DNA from: Bacillota bacterium
GTDB taxonomy: Bacteria > Bacillota > Clostridia > Acetivibrionales > JANLFN01
Reading direction: 5' to 3'
Assembly (NCBI GenBank): GCA_023397675.1
Contig: JAEWTV010000017.1
Coordinates: 1-64,000, forward strand
DNA length: 64,000 nt
Every line of letters begins with the position of its first letter. Position 1 is the first letter of the stretch. Positions 1 through 7,577 of the stretch are shown here, piece after piece. The translations under genes were made by a program, and so were the position numbers. The notes below the pieces were generated by a model, which saw only the letters and a list, made by a program, of their open reading frames with translations, was not told where the DNA came from and searched no databases.

Positions 1-73
1 CTTTAAATGATACATTACCAGCTAGATAGAATTGTACAATTTCAAACTTTAGTTCCGCTGAATACTTAGCCAT
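1..73 (-). CDS. IS3-family transposase OrfA, N-terminal fragment (runs off the window)
   Basis: The first 24 codons are visible, starting MAKYSAELKFEIV and continuing with QFYLAGNVSFK. This resembles the start of the helix-turn-helix OrfA protein of IS3/IS150 elements, which recognises the ends of the insertion sequence and works together with the DDE transposase OrfB. A GGAGGTG ribosome binding site lies 8 bases upstream of the ATG at 73. The gene leaves the window at base 1, so whether it is intact is unknown. Confidence 0.7.
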   Translation of the reverse strand, partial: MAKYSAELKFEIVQFYLAGNVSFK

Positions 74-126
74 AAAAAATGCACCTCCAAATTTAGATTT
101 TTCGTCTAACATTTGGGGTGCACTTC
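1..126 (-). mobile_element. Left-truncated (by window) IS3/IS150-group insertion sequence end
   Basis: Read on the minus strand, the element begins at about base 126 with TGAAGTGCACCCC, a terminal sequence of the type found in IS150-group elements, followed 40 bases later by a ribosome binding site and the start of an orfA-like transposase gene. The rest of the element lies outside the window, so its second end and target duplication cannot be seen. The insertion lies just downstream of the small gene ending at 155. Confidence 0.7.
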
Positions 127-154
127 AAAAACCCATCAGGTGATTTTTTCTTTT

Positions 155-334
155 TTAATAATTATTTTCGAGTTCATCAAGCTTCTCCAAAATTATTTTA
201 ATTGTATTATGTTTTGTGTATAAGCGCTTCTTTTCTTCACCATCGTGGCTTTTATTTTCAAGTTCTGCGGTGATTCTGTATTCGTGCTTAAGCCATTCTC
301 TTAATTTGCTCAAAACTTCATTAGGGTTATTCAT
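155..334 (-). CDS. Hypothetical 59-residue protein
   Basis: This short gene starts at the ATG at 334 behind a strong GGGGGAGG site and ends with TAA at 155. The product is 59 residues, charged, and predicted to be mostly helical, with a Glu/Lys-rich middle (around DGEEKKRLYTKH) and a C-terminus ending in LDELENNY. I do not recognise a family. It lies 21 bases downstream of the zinc-ribbon gene on the same strand, so the two are probably cotranscribed. The insertion sequence begins about 30 bases after its stop codon. The excellent ribosome binding site is the main reason to believe it is real. Confidence 0.6.
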   Translation of the reverse strand: MNNPNEVLSKLREWLKHEYRITAELENKSHDGEEKKRLYTKHNTIKIILEKLDELENNY

Positions 335-355
335 AAGGCCTCCCCCGTCAAGGTT

Positions 356-583
356 TTATTCTTCTATTATAATATTTTTGCTGTTGATTTGGGTATCATA
401 TTTCTCTTCAAATATTATATTCCAGCCGCAGTTTGAGCATCCAAACTTTTTATGAGTTTCATCAAACCTGTTTCCGTTTGAATTGATTGTTTGAATGACA
501 ACGTCATCGGAAGAAAAGTTCTCTCCCCCACATACCGGGCATTTTAAGAATTTTTCGAGTTTAACGATTCTTATTCTGCTCAT
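356..583 (-). CDS. Small zinc-ribbon protein (75 residues)
   Basis: The product has two CxxC knuckles, CPVCGG near residue 15 and CSNCGW near residue 49, which together form a typical four-cysteine zinc ribbon; the function is unknown. I place the start at the ATG at 583 because it has a TTGGAGGAC ribosome binding site 4 bases upstream, whereas the in-frame ATGs farther upstream have none. No catalytic motif is visible. It lies between the tRNA-Thr terminator and the 59-residue gene. It could be a nucleic-acid or protein-binding adapter, but that is only a guess from the fold. Confidence 0.7.
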   Translation of the reverse strand: MSRIRIVKLEKFLKCPVCGGENFSSDDVVIQTINSNGNRFDETHKKFGCSNCGWNIIFEEKYDTQINSKNIIIEE

Positions 584-652
584 AAAGTCCTCCAACATAA
601 AACATTTTATCAATATATATATCGGTAAAATGACGTAAACTAAACAGATACA

Positions 653-692
653 AAAAAAATCCTTGGAATAATTACAATTCCAAGGATTTTTT
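653..692 (-). terminator. Intrinsic terminator after tRNA-Thr
   Basis: A 12-bp perfect stem (AATCCTTGGAAT with its complement at 677-688) is flanked by A and T runs on both sides. On the minus strand it follows the 3' end of tRNA-Thr within a few bases and is followed by a run of Ts. Confidence 0.85.
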
Positions 693-695
693 ATC

Positions 696-770
696 TGGAG
701 CTGGTGGCGAGAATTGAACTCGCAACCTGCGGTTTACGATACCGCTGCTCTGCCTTTGAGCCACACCAGC
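696..770 (-). tRNA. tRNA-Thr, anticodon CGT
   Basis: Read on the minus strand, the sequence folds as a cloverleaf: acceptor stem GCTGGTG paired with CACCAGC, anticodon stem GCGGT/ACCGC with a seven-base loop ATCGTAA, and T loop GTTCAATTC. The anticodon CGT reads the ACG threonine codon. The terminal CCA is encoded (696-698). It stands alone, with its own promoter and terminator. Confidence 0.95.
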
Positions 771-789
771 AAACCAAAATACATATAAA

Positions 790-818
790 ATATTAGACCA
801 CAAAGGGGTTTTTGTCAA
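790..818 (-). promoter_or_regulatory. Promoter of tRNA-Thr
   Basis: On the minus strand there is a perfect TTGACA -35 box (813-818), a 17-base spacer and a TAATAT -10 box (790-795), about 20 bases upstream of the mature tRNA 5' end. This is a strong vegetative sigma-A type promoter. Confidence 0.85.
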
Positions 819-840
819 GAAAGCAGGCATCTTTTCACCT

Positions 841-2148
841 TCAAACAGTTATGTTTTTCGAAGCTTTAAAAGCCTGGTATTTAACAAGTTCCTCATCAAT
901 AGCAGTAAGCTTCCTGTCTTCCATTACGACCTTCCCGTCAATAATCACCGTATCAACATCAGAACCCTGTGCACAGTACACCATTGATGAAACAGCATCA
1001 TTTAAAGGATAAAAATGAGGTTTATCTATGTCAATTAAAATAATATCTGCTTTCTTGCCTTTTTCTATAGGTCCTAGAGTATCCCCCCAACCAAGAGCCT
1101 TTGCCCCGTTAAGAGTTGCCATTCTTATAACTTCGCCGGCACTAATAATTGCAGGATCCATATGTAAACCCTTGTGTATAAGCGCTGCTAAGTGCATCTC
1201 TTCAAACATATTCAGATTATTGTTACTTGAAGCCCCATCAGTACCGAGACAAATATTTATTCCCTTTTCAGCCATCTGAGGTATTTTTGCTATTCCGCTT
1301 CCAAGCTTAAGGTTGCTGGTAGGATTGTGTGCAACACTTATATTTTTTTGACGAAGTATATCAATATCATTGTCGTCCAGATGAACACAATGTGCAGCAA
1401 TAACAGGTACATCAAGCACTCCGCATTCAAGGCATACTTCCAGAGCATTCTTGCTATACTTTGTTATTGTATCCTCTCGTTCCTTCATAGTCTCAAGTAT
1501 ATGAATCTGAATACCGGTCCCCATCTTTTTGGCCAGGTCTGCTCCAAGCTTGAGGGCAGGCTTGTCAAAAAGATACGCCGAGTGTATTTCAACACTAGCT
1601 TTTAACCTCCCGTTTGCAATCCCGTTATATTTTTTATAAAAGTCATAGCATTGCGTTGATTCATCTATCAGACTATGATCCTTGTCAGACTTTATAACCA
1701 TAGGGCTTCTGGATAAATTTGCTCTTATCCCAGTCTCAATAACTGCTTTTGCCACATAATCCATCTGCAGGTACATATCTGCAAATGCTGTCGTACCCGA
1801 CTTTATCATTTCAACTATTCCAAGCATTGTTCCCCAGTATATATCTTCACCCGTCATTTTCTCTTCAGCCGGGAATATCCTGTTGAACAGCCATTCGTGC
1901 AGAGGAAGATCATCTGCATAATTTCTTAGAAGTGTCATTGATGAGTGTGTATGTGAATTAACTAGTCCGGGCATGACTAGGCGGTTTTTACCGTTTATTA
2001 CCTTATCAGCCTTGAAGTCCTTTGGAACATTTTCGGAATCAGAAACAAAGTCTATGTATCCGCCCTTTATGCCTATGAATCTGTTTTTTTCAGCTGTGAT
2101 GCTTTCACCCGTTAAAGCAATATCAGCATTTTTTATAAGTAAATTCAT
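841..2148 (-). CDS. mtaD: S-adenosylhomocysteine/5'-methylthioadenosine deaminase-type amidohydrolase
   Basis: The 435-residue product belongs to the amidohydrolase superfamily of cytosine deaminase/ATZ-TRZ type. It shows the metal-binding HTH at residues 66-68, the downstream metal/substrate motifs IHSAY, IHILET and AAHCVHL, and the LGTDGASSNNN segment with the conserved Asp. Members with the NYADDLPLHEWL region usually deaminate SAH, MTA or adenosine to inosyl or inosine products in the cytoplasm. It lies directly downstream of ahcY on the same strand, so a role in disposing of SAH or adenosine is likely. The start has GGAGAAG upstream. The substrate preference (SAH, MTA or adenosine) cannot be read from sequence alone; older annotations call such proteins N-ethylammeline chlorohydrolase. 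Confidence 0.85.
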   Translation of the reverse strand: MNLLIKNADIALTGESITAEKNRFIGIKGGYIDFVSDSENVPKDFKADKVINGKNRLVMPGLVNSHTHSSMTLLRNYADDLPLHEWLFNRIFPAEEKMTGEDIYWGTMLGIVEMIKSGTTAFADMYLQMDYVAKAVIETGIRANLSRSPMVIKSDKDHSLIDESTQCYDFYKKYNGIANGRLKASVEIHSAYLFDKPALKLGADLAKKMGTGIQIHILETMKEREDTITKYSKNALEVCLECGVLDVPVIAAHCVHLDDNDIDILRQKNISVAHNPTSNLKLGSGIAKIPQMAEKGINICLGTDGASSNNNLNMFEEMHLAALIHKGLHMDPAIISAGEVIRMATLNGAKALGWGDTLGPIEKGKKADIILIDIDKPHFYPLNDAVSSMVYCAQGSDVDTVIIDGKVVMEDRKLTAIDEELVKYQAFKASKNITV

Positions 2149-2177
2149 TTATATCACTTCTCCGAAATAATATTAAA

Positions 2178-2215
2178 AGCGCTGCCGATGTATTATATAA
2201 TACTTTGACAGCGCT
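2178..2215 (-). terminator. Hairpin between ahcY and the SAH deaminase gene
   Basis: A 7-bp inverted repeat AGCGCTG/CAGCGCT encloses a perfect 14-base palindrome GTATTATATAATAC, giving a long stem between the two genes. On the minus strand it is followed only by TTTTAATATTATTT, so it may be a weak terminator or an attenuator that lowers expression of the downstream deaminase. Confidence 0.5.
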
Positions 2216-2231
2216 CTTTTTATGCATTACA

Positions 2232-3494
2232 TCATGTACCGCTCTGCCAGGATGACAGGTATACAACTTGTTCTTCAGTCAATGTATCAATCTCTATTCC
2301 CATTGATTCAAGCTTGAGTCTGGCTATTTCATAGTCGACCTCCTTGGGGAGAATGTGTACACCCTTTTTCATATCTTTTGCATTTTTAAGTATGAATTCT
2401 GCGCCAAGTGCCTGATTTGCAAAGCTCATATCCATTACTATAGCAGGATGTCCTTCCGCAGCTGAAAGGTTGAGAAGTCTTCCTTCAGCTAAAAGGTAAA
2501 CCCTTCTTCCGTCTTTTAAGGTATATTCCTCAACGAAATCCCTTACTGTCCTTTTTCCTGAGGATAAGCCTTCTATAGCAGTAATATTTATCTCATCATT
2601 GAAATGTCCTGAGTTTGCAACAATTACGCCATCTTTTGCAAGCTTTATGTGCTTTTCATCTACGACATTCAAATCACCAGTTACAGTAATTACGATGTCT
2701 GCAAAAGGCATTGCCTGTTCAAGCTTCATAACTCTGAAGCCATCCATTGCAGCTTCAATCGCCTTTATATGGTCAACTTCGGTTACTATTACGTTTGCTC
2801 CAAGGCCTTTTGCTCTCATTGCAAGACCTCTTCCGCACCATCCGTATCCACATACCACAAAGGTTTTTCCGCAAAGAAGTACGTTTGTTGCCCTAAGAAG
2901 TCCATCAATTGTGCTTTGTCCTGTTCCATACCTGTTATCAAAAAGGTGCTTTGTATCCGATTCATTTACAGCTACTATAGGAAACTTAAGTGCGTTATCT
3001 CTTTCCATGCTCTGAAGTCTAATAACTCCAGTAGTTGTTTCCTCAGTGCCGCCTATAACATTTTTCAGATAGGTATCGCTGTATTCCTTGTGCAGCAATC
3101 CCACAAGGTCGGCTCCGTCATCCTGTGTCATGTCGGGCCCATGTTCAATTGCAGATACAAGGTGTTTGTAATAAGTATCCCTGTCCTCACCCTTTATTGC
3201 AAAAACCGGTATTCCATAATCCAGAACCAGTGATGCAGCAACATCATCCTGAGTTGACAAAGGATTGGAAGCGCAAAGAGCTATATCTGCTCCGCCTGCT
3301 TTTAATGTACGCATAAGATTTGCTGTTTCAGTAGTTACATGAAGGCAGCAGGATATTTTTTTACCTGCAAGAGGCTTTTCTTTTTCAAATCTTTCTCTGA
3401 TGAGCTTTAAAACAGGCATTTGCTTATCTGCCCATTCAATTCTCAGCTTTCCTTTTGGTGCCAATGACTTGTCTTTGATATCACACTTAATCAT
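2232..3494 (-). CDS. ahcY: Adenosylhomocysteinase (SAH hydrolase)
   Basis: The enzyme reversibly splits S-adenosylhomocysteine into adenosine and homocysteine using bound NAD, relieving product inhibition of methyltransferases. The 420-residue length fits the shorter bacterial form without the roughly 40-residue insert. Visible motifs are HVTTETANL near the N-terminus, GGADIALCASNPLSTQDDV, the NAD-binding VCGYGWCGRGLA loop, and HPAIVMDMSFANQAL near the C-terminus. The start is preceded by GGAGGGAAATTAT. It sits between the HTH-methyltransferase gene (64 bases upstream) and the SAH deaminase gene, forming an SAH-handling cluster. Confidence 0.95.
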   Translation of the reverse strand: MIKCDIKDKSLAPKGKLRIEWADKQMPVLKLIRERFEKEKPLAGKKISCCLHVTTETANLMRTLKAGGADIALCASNPLSTQDDVAASLVLDYGIPVFAIKGEDRDTYYKHLVSAIEHGPDMTQDDGADLVGLLHKEYSDTYLKNVIGGTEETTTGVIRLQSMERDNALKFPIVAVNESDTKHLFDNRYGTGQSTIDGLLRATNVLLCGKTFVVCGYGWCGRGLAMRAKGLGANVIVTEVDHIKAIEAAMDGFRVMKLEQAMPFADIVITVTGDLNVVDEKHIKLAKDGVIVANSGHFNDEINITAIEGLSSGKRTVRDFVEEYTLKDGRRVYLLAEGRLLNLSAAEGHPAIVMDMSFANQALGAEFILKNAKDMKKGVHILPKEVDYEIARLKLESMGIEIDTLTEEQVVYLSSWQSGT

Positions 3495-3557
3495 ATAATT
3501 TCCCTCCGAGTTTTAAACTTATATTAATCCCGTAAAATTCCGGGTAATAACCTTGTA

Positions 3558-4361
3558 TTATTTTTCAGCGGTAAGAATAAAAATACCTGCTGTGTTATTG
3601 TCAGGCAGCTTTATATCATTGTCCGGTTTTTCTATCTTTATGTTTTTAAAGCCTGCATTTGAAAACCAATCCTTAATTTCATTCCTGCTGAAGCCCTGCC
3701 AAAGATCATGCATTTTTTCAGTCAGTTCAGAGTTGGAATGCTTTTCAAAATCTGAAAGGAATACCGTTCCCCCAGCTTTTAAAACCCTGTACATTTGTTT
3801 GATAGCTGTTTCAGGATTCTCAATATGGTGAAGAAACATATTTGCAAAGACTACATTTACGCTGTTGTTTTCAATAGATACTTCAGATGCATCGTTTTCT
3901 ATGGTAACAATGTTATTAATGCCGCTTTCCCTGGATTTTTTTGAAAGCTGTTTAAGCATTTCTGCAGATATATCAACCGCAATAACCTTTTTTACCATAG
4001 GTGCTACAGTTCTTGAAATATAGCCGTCTCCTGCACCAAAATCGGCTACAGTCATATTTTTCTTTAGTATTCCCATTTGAAGAATTTTATCCTTAATGGG
4101 CTTATCATTGAAGTATTTTCTGATTTCTTCCCACTCAGGTGCAACCTGATTAAAGAAATCCTTTACTTCTACTTCGCTGGAAGAATAGTTCTGAGAGTCA
4201 CCGGATGAAAGCCAATCTATCAAGGCTTTCCTGCTGAATCTCCATTCTCTCCCAATTTTTCTGGCAGGAACCTTTTCTTCCTTAAGCAGCTTTATAAATG
4301 TTTTTACACTTACATTAAAAAGCTCTGCAGCTTCATCCATATTTAATATTTCCTTATCCAT
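3558..4361 (-). CDS. HTH (excisionase-type) and SAM-dependent methyltransferase fusion protein
   Basis: The 267-residue product has two parts. Residues 1-50 form an excisionase/MerR-like winged helix DNA-binding domain (MDEAAELFNVSVKTF, then VPARKIGREWRFSRKALIDWL). From about residue 65 to the end it is a class I methyltransferase, with motif I VADFGAGDGYISR, acidic motif II VIAVDIS and the later FANMFLHHIENP. It starts behind GGGGTGACGT. It leads the cluster with ahcY and the SAH deaminase, which suggests that its activity or DNA binding is tied to SAM/SAH status. The methyl acceptor is unknown; a ubiE-like small molecule or arsenite-type methylase is possible but lacks support. Confidence 0.8.
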   Translation of the reverse strand: MDKEILNMDEAAELFNVSVKTFIKLLKEEKVPARKIGREWRFSRKALIDWLSSGDSQNYSSSEVEVKDFFNQVAPEWEEIRKYFNDKPIKDKILQMGILKKNMTVADFGAGDGYISRTVAPMVKKVIAVDISAEMLKQLSKKSRESGINNIVTIENDASEVSIENNSVNVVFANMFLHHIENPETAIKQMYRVLKAGGTVFLSDFEKHSNSELTEKMHDLWQGFSRNEIKDWFSNAGFKNIKIEKPDNDIKLPDNNTAGIFILTAEK

Positions 4362-4390
4362 ACGTCACCCCGGGAACTGCAAATTCTATA

Positions 4391-4435
4391 TAAAACAAAA
4401 AGGTATATGCAGTAAAATATTAACATGCATATACC
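4391..4435 (-). terminator. AT-rich intrinsic terminator
   Basis: A perfect 10-bp inverted repeat, GGTATATGCA (4402-4411) and TGCATATACC (4426-4435), is followed on the minus strand by TTTTTGTTTT. It lies downstream of the small gene ending at 4521 and upstream of the HTH-methyltransferase gene. Confidence 0.65.
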
Positions 4436-4520
4436 ATTATAAGGCAACCAAATTTATTTATCAACACTTATTTTCACTTTAAAAATGATTAATTACTTTT
4501 AAATACATTTAAATTGCTAA

Positions 4521-4799
4521 CTATTCAAAACAGATCTCATAGGATTCCCAGTCAGATATAATCAAATCCGATTGCATGAGAATTCGTATCATATGCTTAA
4601 ACTTTATATCCTGAAACGCTTCATTACTGATTTTGAATTTAACCAAAGCCGGCTTTCCGTTGATATTCCCCGAAGCTTTGAATACTGTGTTTTCGCCTAT
4701 GTCATCATATTCCAGGTATTCAGCGTTAAAATCACCCTGTTCCAGCTTTTTAATATTCTTTTTATGAATATGCTCACCTGAAGCGAATAAATGCTGCAT
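4521..4799 (-). CDS. Hypothetical protein (92 residues)
   Basis: I do not recognise this protein. It has no signal peptide, membrane segment or cysteine motif. The middle (NTVFKASGNINGKPALVKFKIS) looks like beta strands, and the C-terminal part (IRILMQSDLIISDWESYEICFE) is amphipathic and acidic. The start at 4799 (MQHLFAS) is chosen because GGGGTG lies 4 bases upstream; two in-frame ATGs farther upstream lack such a site. It is flanked by its own AT-rich terminator and by the spoVR gene downstream of an intergenic gap. It may be a small cytoplasmic beta-barrel protein. Confidence 0.5.
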   Translation of the reverse strand: MQHLFASGEHIHKKNIKKLEQGDFNAEYLEYDDIGENTVFKASGNINGKPALVKFKISNEAFQDIKFKHMIRILMQSDLIISDWESYEICFE

Positions 4800-4921
4800 A
4801 ACGCACCCCATTTCTCTGAATAACACTACTATAAATAGAACTATAATATAATACTATAGCGTATTAGCAGGAAAAATCAATAACCTTGGGTACGATTTTG
4901 CAGATTTATGAGGGATATATG

Positions 4922-6313
4922 TTATACATCGGTATATGTTATCCTTCGGTGCTCGTCACACACAATAATTTTCTGTCTTCCGTCTAAAACCGTCGAAAGC
5001 ATTACCTTGCCTTCCCAGAGGTCTTTTATATGTTTCAATGTCTCATAGGCATAATTTAATTCAAGCTCACGACCGTCATATTCATGTTCAAGTATAATGC
5101 TGTTATCATTTTTGACATATTCAAGTACTTTAATTACAGGTATTCCTCCAAGTCCTGTATTTTCAGCAAGTGTATCCCTTATACTCTTCCAGCCTTCTTC
5201 ATCTGAAACTTCTGAAACCATATATTCATTACTTCTTTTAATATATTCAAAAAGATTCATTTCTCTGCACAAATCATAGGTAAGATACCTCCGAATAAAG
5301 GATTCATCCCTCTCAAGACTTCTCACCTCAAATATTTTCTGCGGATTTTCGGGATAATTATCAACAAGCGAATTGAATATTTTAAACCCAAGATAATATG
5401 GGTTTATCTGCCCCTCATGAGGAAGGACTACCTGGTTATGCCTTTTGAGAAACTCAATATGCAAACCCTGAGGCAGGTTAAGCTTGTTAAGAATTGTATA
5501 ATGCCAGTAGCTTGCCCAGCCTTCATTCATTATTTTCGTTTCTATCTGCGGCAAAAAATAAGAGGTTTCAGCACGTACAATATTGATAATATCTCTTTCC
5601 CAATCCTCAAATCTTCCATATAAAGATAAAAAATATAATATATCCTCTTCAGGTTCAAGAGGTATTTTCTTTAAATCAGGGGAAAAATCCTGCTGCTTGG
5701 ATTTTTTATATTCCAATAACGGATATTCACTTTTTACGCTATCACTGCTTTCTGCCAGCCTTTTTAAATGTTCCTCTTCCGATATCCTTCTCATGCCTAT
5801 TGCTCTGGAACTCTGATACCTTATAGCATGAGCTGAATTAAGGATTTTCTCAACCTTTGCATAGCCTATTCCGGGGTCCTTTATATATTCTCTGATCCTG
5901 TTAGCATGGTTTTTAAACATTTCAGCCGTATAATCGGCATTTGTTGCAGTTTTAAAAAGCCTGTTGTTCTTAAAAAAATCATTATGACCATACACATGAG
6001 CAATGGTCAGTATCTGGAGTAAAAGTGTATTATCCTTCATCAAATAAGCCAGGCACGGATTTGAATTTATAACCATTTCATACGGAAGCCCGGTAAGATT
6101 GTACTTATGAAGTGATTTAATACGTTCGTATGCCTTTCCATAACTCCAGTGAGGATAATGTGAGGGCATGCCTGTATAAGCCTCATAGGATATCATATCT
6201 TCATAGCTGACAATCTCAAATTCCTGGTCATAATAGTCCAAACCACACTCCTTTGCGATTTTTTCAATTTTCTCATTCCATTGAATTAGTTCACTAACAC
6301 TGTAATCAGCCAC
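4922..6313 (-). CDS. spoVR: SpoVR family protein
   Basis: The 463-residue product matches the SpoVR family throughout, with landmarks YEAYTGMPSHYPHWSYGKAY near the N-terminus, GLPYEMVINSNPCLAYL, ILTIAHVYGHNDFF and MNEGWASYWHY in the middle. In Bacillus the gene is linked to spore cortex formation, but the biochemical activity is not established; conserved His and Glu residues hint at metal binding. A GTG start at 6313 is preceded by AGAGGTG. It is the last gene of the prkA-yhbH-spoVR operon, with 21 bases to yhbH, an association conserved in many bacteria. Confidence 0.93.
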   Translation of the reverse strand: MADYSVSELIQWNEKIEKIAKECGLDYYDQEFEIVSYEDMISYEAYTGMPSHYPHWSYGKAYERIKSLHKYNLTGLPYEMVINSNPCLAYLMKDNTLLLQILTIAHVYGHNDFFKNNRLFKTATNADYTAEMFKNHANRIREYIKDPGIGYAKVEKILNSAHAIRYQSSRAIGMRRISEEEHLKRLAESSDSVKSEYPLLEYKKSKQQDFSPDLKKIPLEPEEDILYFLSLYGRFEDWERDIINIVRAETSYFLPQIETKIMNEGWASYWHYTILNKLNLPQGLHIEFLKRHNQVVLPHEGQINPYYLGFKIFNSLVDNYPENPQKIFEVRSLERDESFIRRYLTYDLCREMNLFEYIKRSNEYMVSEVSDEEGWKSIRDTLAENTGLGGIPVIKVLEYVKNDNSIILEHEYDGRELELNYAYETLKHIKDLWEGKVMLSTVLDGRQKIIVCDEHRRITYTDV

Positions 6314-6334
6314 TTTAACACCTCTGCATCAGAA

Positions 6335-7549
6335 TTATTCAAGGTCTTCCTTCTCAAGCAGCTTTTTAAGACCTGGCATGATGTCATCCTTCTTACCCAT
6401 TGTAATAATGCCAAAATTTTTTCTCCGCAAATGTTTCTGGAACTCAGATTTTATTGTACTTCCTACCGAAAAGTAGCCTGGTACTATTTCACAGTAACCG
6501 AACATATTGCACACCTCGCAAAGCTTTTTGGCAAGGTCTGTCGCCTTTTGATTATCCTCAGACCAGTTATCACCATCGCTGCAGTGAAATGCATATATGT
6601 TCCAGTTAGATGGGTTATACCTCTGTTCAATTATTTCAAGAGCCTTTTCATAACCGCTGCTAATATAAGTGCCTCCAGATTCTCCCCTGTGAAAAAACTC
6701 TCTTTCATTAACTTCCTTAGCCACAGTAGTATGGGCTACAAATACTATCTCCACATTAGCGTAACGCAGCCTCAGGAATTGATACAGCAGGAAATAGAAG
6801 CTCCTTGCTATATACTTTTTTGTTTGGTCCATGGAGCCCGAAACATCCATTATACATATTACAACCGCATTATAGTTTCTTTTCCTATCCTCCCTGATAC
6901 GGTGATATCTCAAGTCATCTTCCTTAAACGGGAAACGTCTTTTCTCATCCAATTCAGCTGTAATATCCCCCACCGGCTCTGGCTGTTCTATACCGTTTTC
7001 ATTTCCAAACTGCCTTTCATTACGTATAAGTGATTGCTTCCTTTTGATTTTTTCTATTACAGAACGTTTCTTAGCCAGCCTTGGCGGTATGCCTTTACGC
7101 TGATATCCTACATTTCTTTGCAAGGATATTGTTTCTATATTTGCAAGTTTCTTTTTATCTATATCAGGAAGTTCCAGATCATCAAAAAGGTAATTAATAA
7201 GCTCTTCTATAGTTATTTCAGTTTCGTAGATGTCCTCTCCCTCTTCATTACCAGCCTGCCCTTTACCCATACTGCCTTCCTTTTCCCCAGGCAGGATATC
7301 TCCCCTTTTTTCGTCACCATCGCCCGTAGCAACACCCTTAACATTTTTTCCGTATACAAATTGGTATTCCTTGATACTCTTTATAGGTATCTTTATTTTT
7401 TTGTCCTTACTCTGGCCTATAATGCTTTCCTCAGAGATTATACTTCCGATATTCTTTTTTATAGAATCCTCAACAAGCTCCCTGTGCCGTCTTCTGTCCT
7501 CTACTGCACGGTCTTTTTCACCATGACCCAGTTCCCTGAAAATTGCCAT
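6335..7549 (-). CDS. yhbH: YhbH/YeaH family protein with von Willebrand factor A domain (DUF444)
   Basis: The 404-residue product has a charged N-terminal region (roughly residues 1-200) that includes a low-complexity Gly/Glu/Lys linker, followed by a VWA-like fold with an intact metal-ion-dependent adhesion site, DVSGS at residues 235-239, and a later threonine/aspartate pair (GGTYISSGY; HCSDGDNW). The family (DUF444) is required for normal sporulation in Bacillus and is encoded beside the PrkA kinase in most genomes. The start follows GGTGGGAAT. There are 28 bases between it and prkA upstream. Confidence 0.93.
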   Translation of the reverse strand: MAIFRELGHGEKDRAVEDRRRHRELVEDSIKKNIGSIISEESIIGQSKDKKIKIPIKSIKEYQFVYGKNVKGVATGDGDEKRGDILPGEKEGSMGKGQAGNEEGEDIYETEITIEELINYLFDDLELPDIDKKKLANIETISLQRNVGYQRKGIPPRLAKKRSVIEKIKRKQSLIRNERQFGNENGIEQPEPVGDITAELDEKRRFPFKEDDLRYHRIREDRKRNYNAVVICIMDVSGSMDQTKKYIARSFYFLLYQFLRLRYANVEIVFVAHTTVAKEVNEREFFHRGESGGTYISSGYEKALEIIEQRYNPSNWNIYAFHCSDGDNWSEDNQKATDLAKKLCEVCNMFGYCEIVPGYFSVGSTIKSEFQKHLRRKNFGIITMGKKDDIMPGLKKLLEKEDLE

Positions 7550-7577
7550 ATTCCCACCTCAAAAACTATAACAGTAA

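Noticed and set aside
2599..3233. Long plus-strand frames opposite ahcY
   Set aside because: They overlap the strongly conserved ahcY frame, have no ribosome binding sites and no family resemblance.
4362..4520. SAM or SAH riboswitch before the HTH-methyltransferase gene
   Set aside because: The only structure is an AT-rich hairpin with a T run, which is better explained as the terminator of the small gene ending at 4521.
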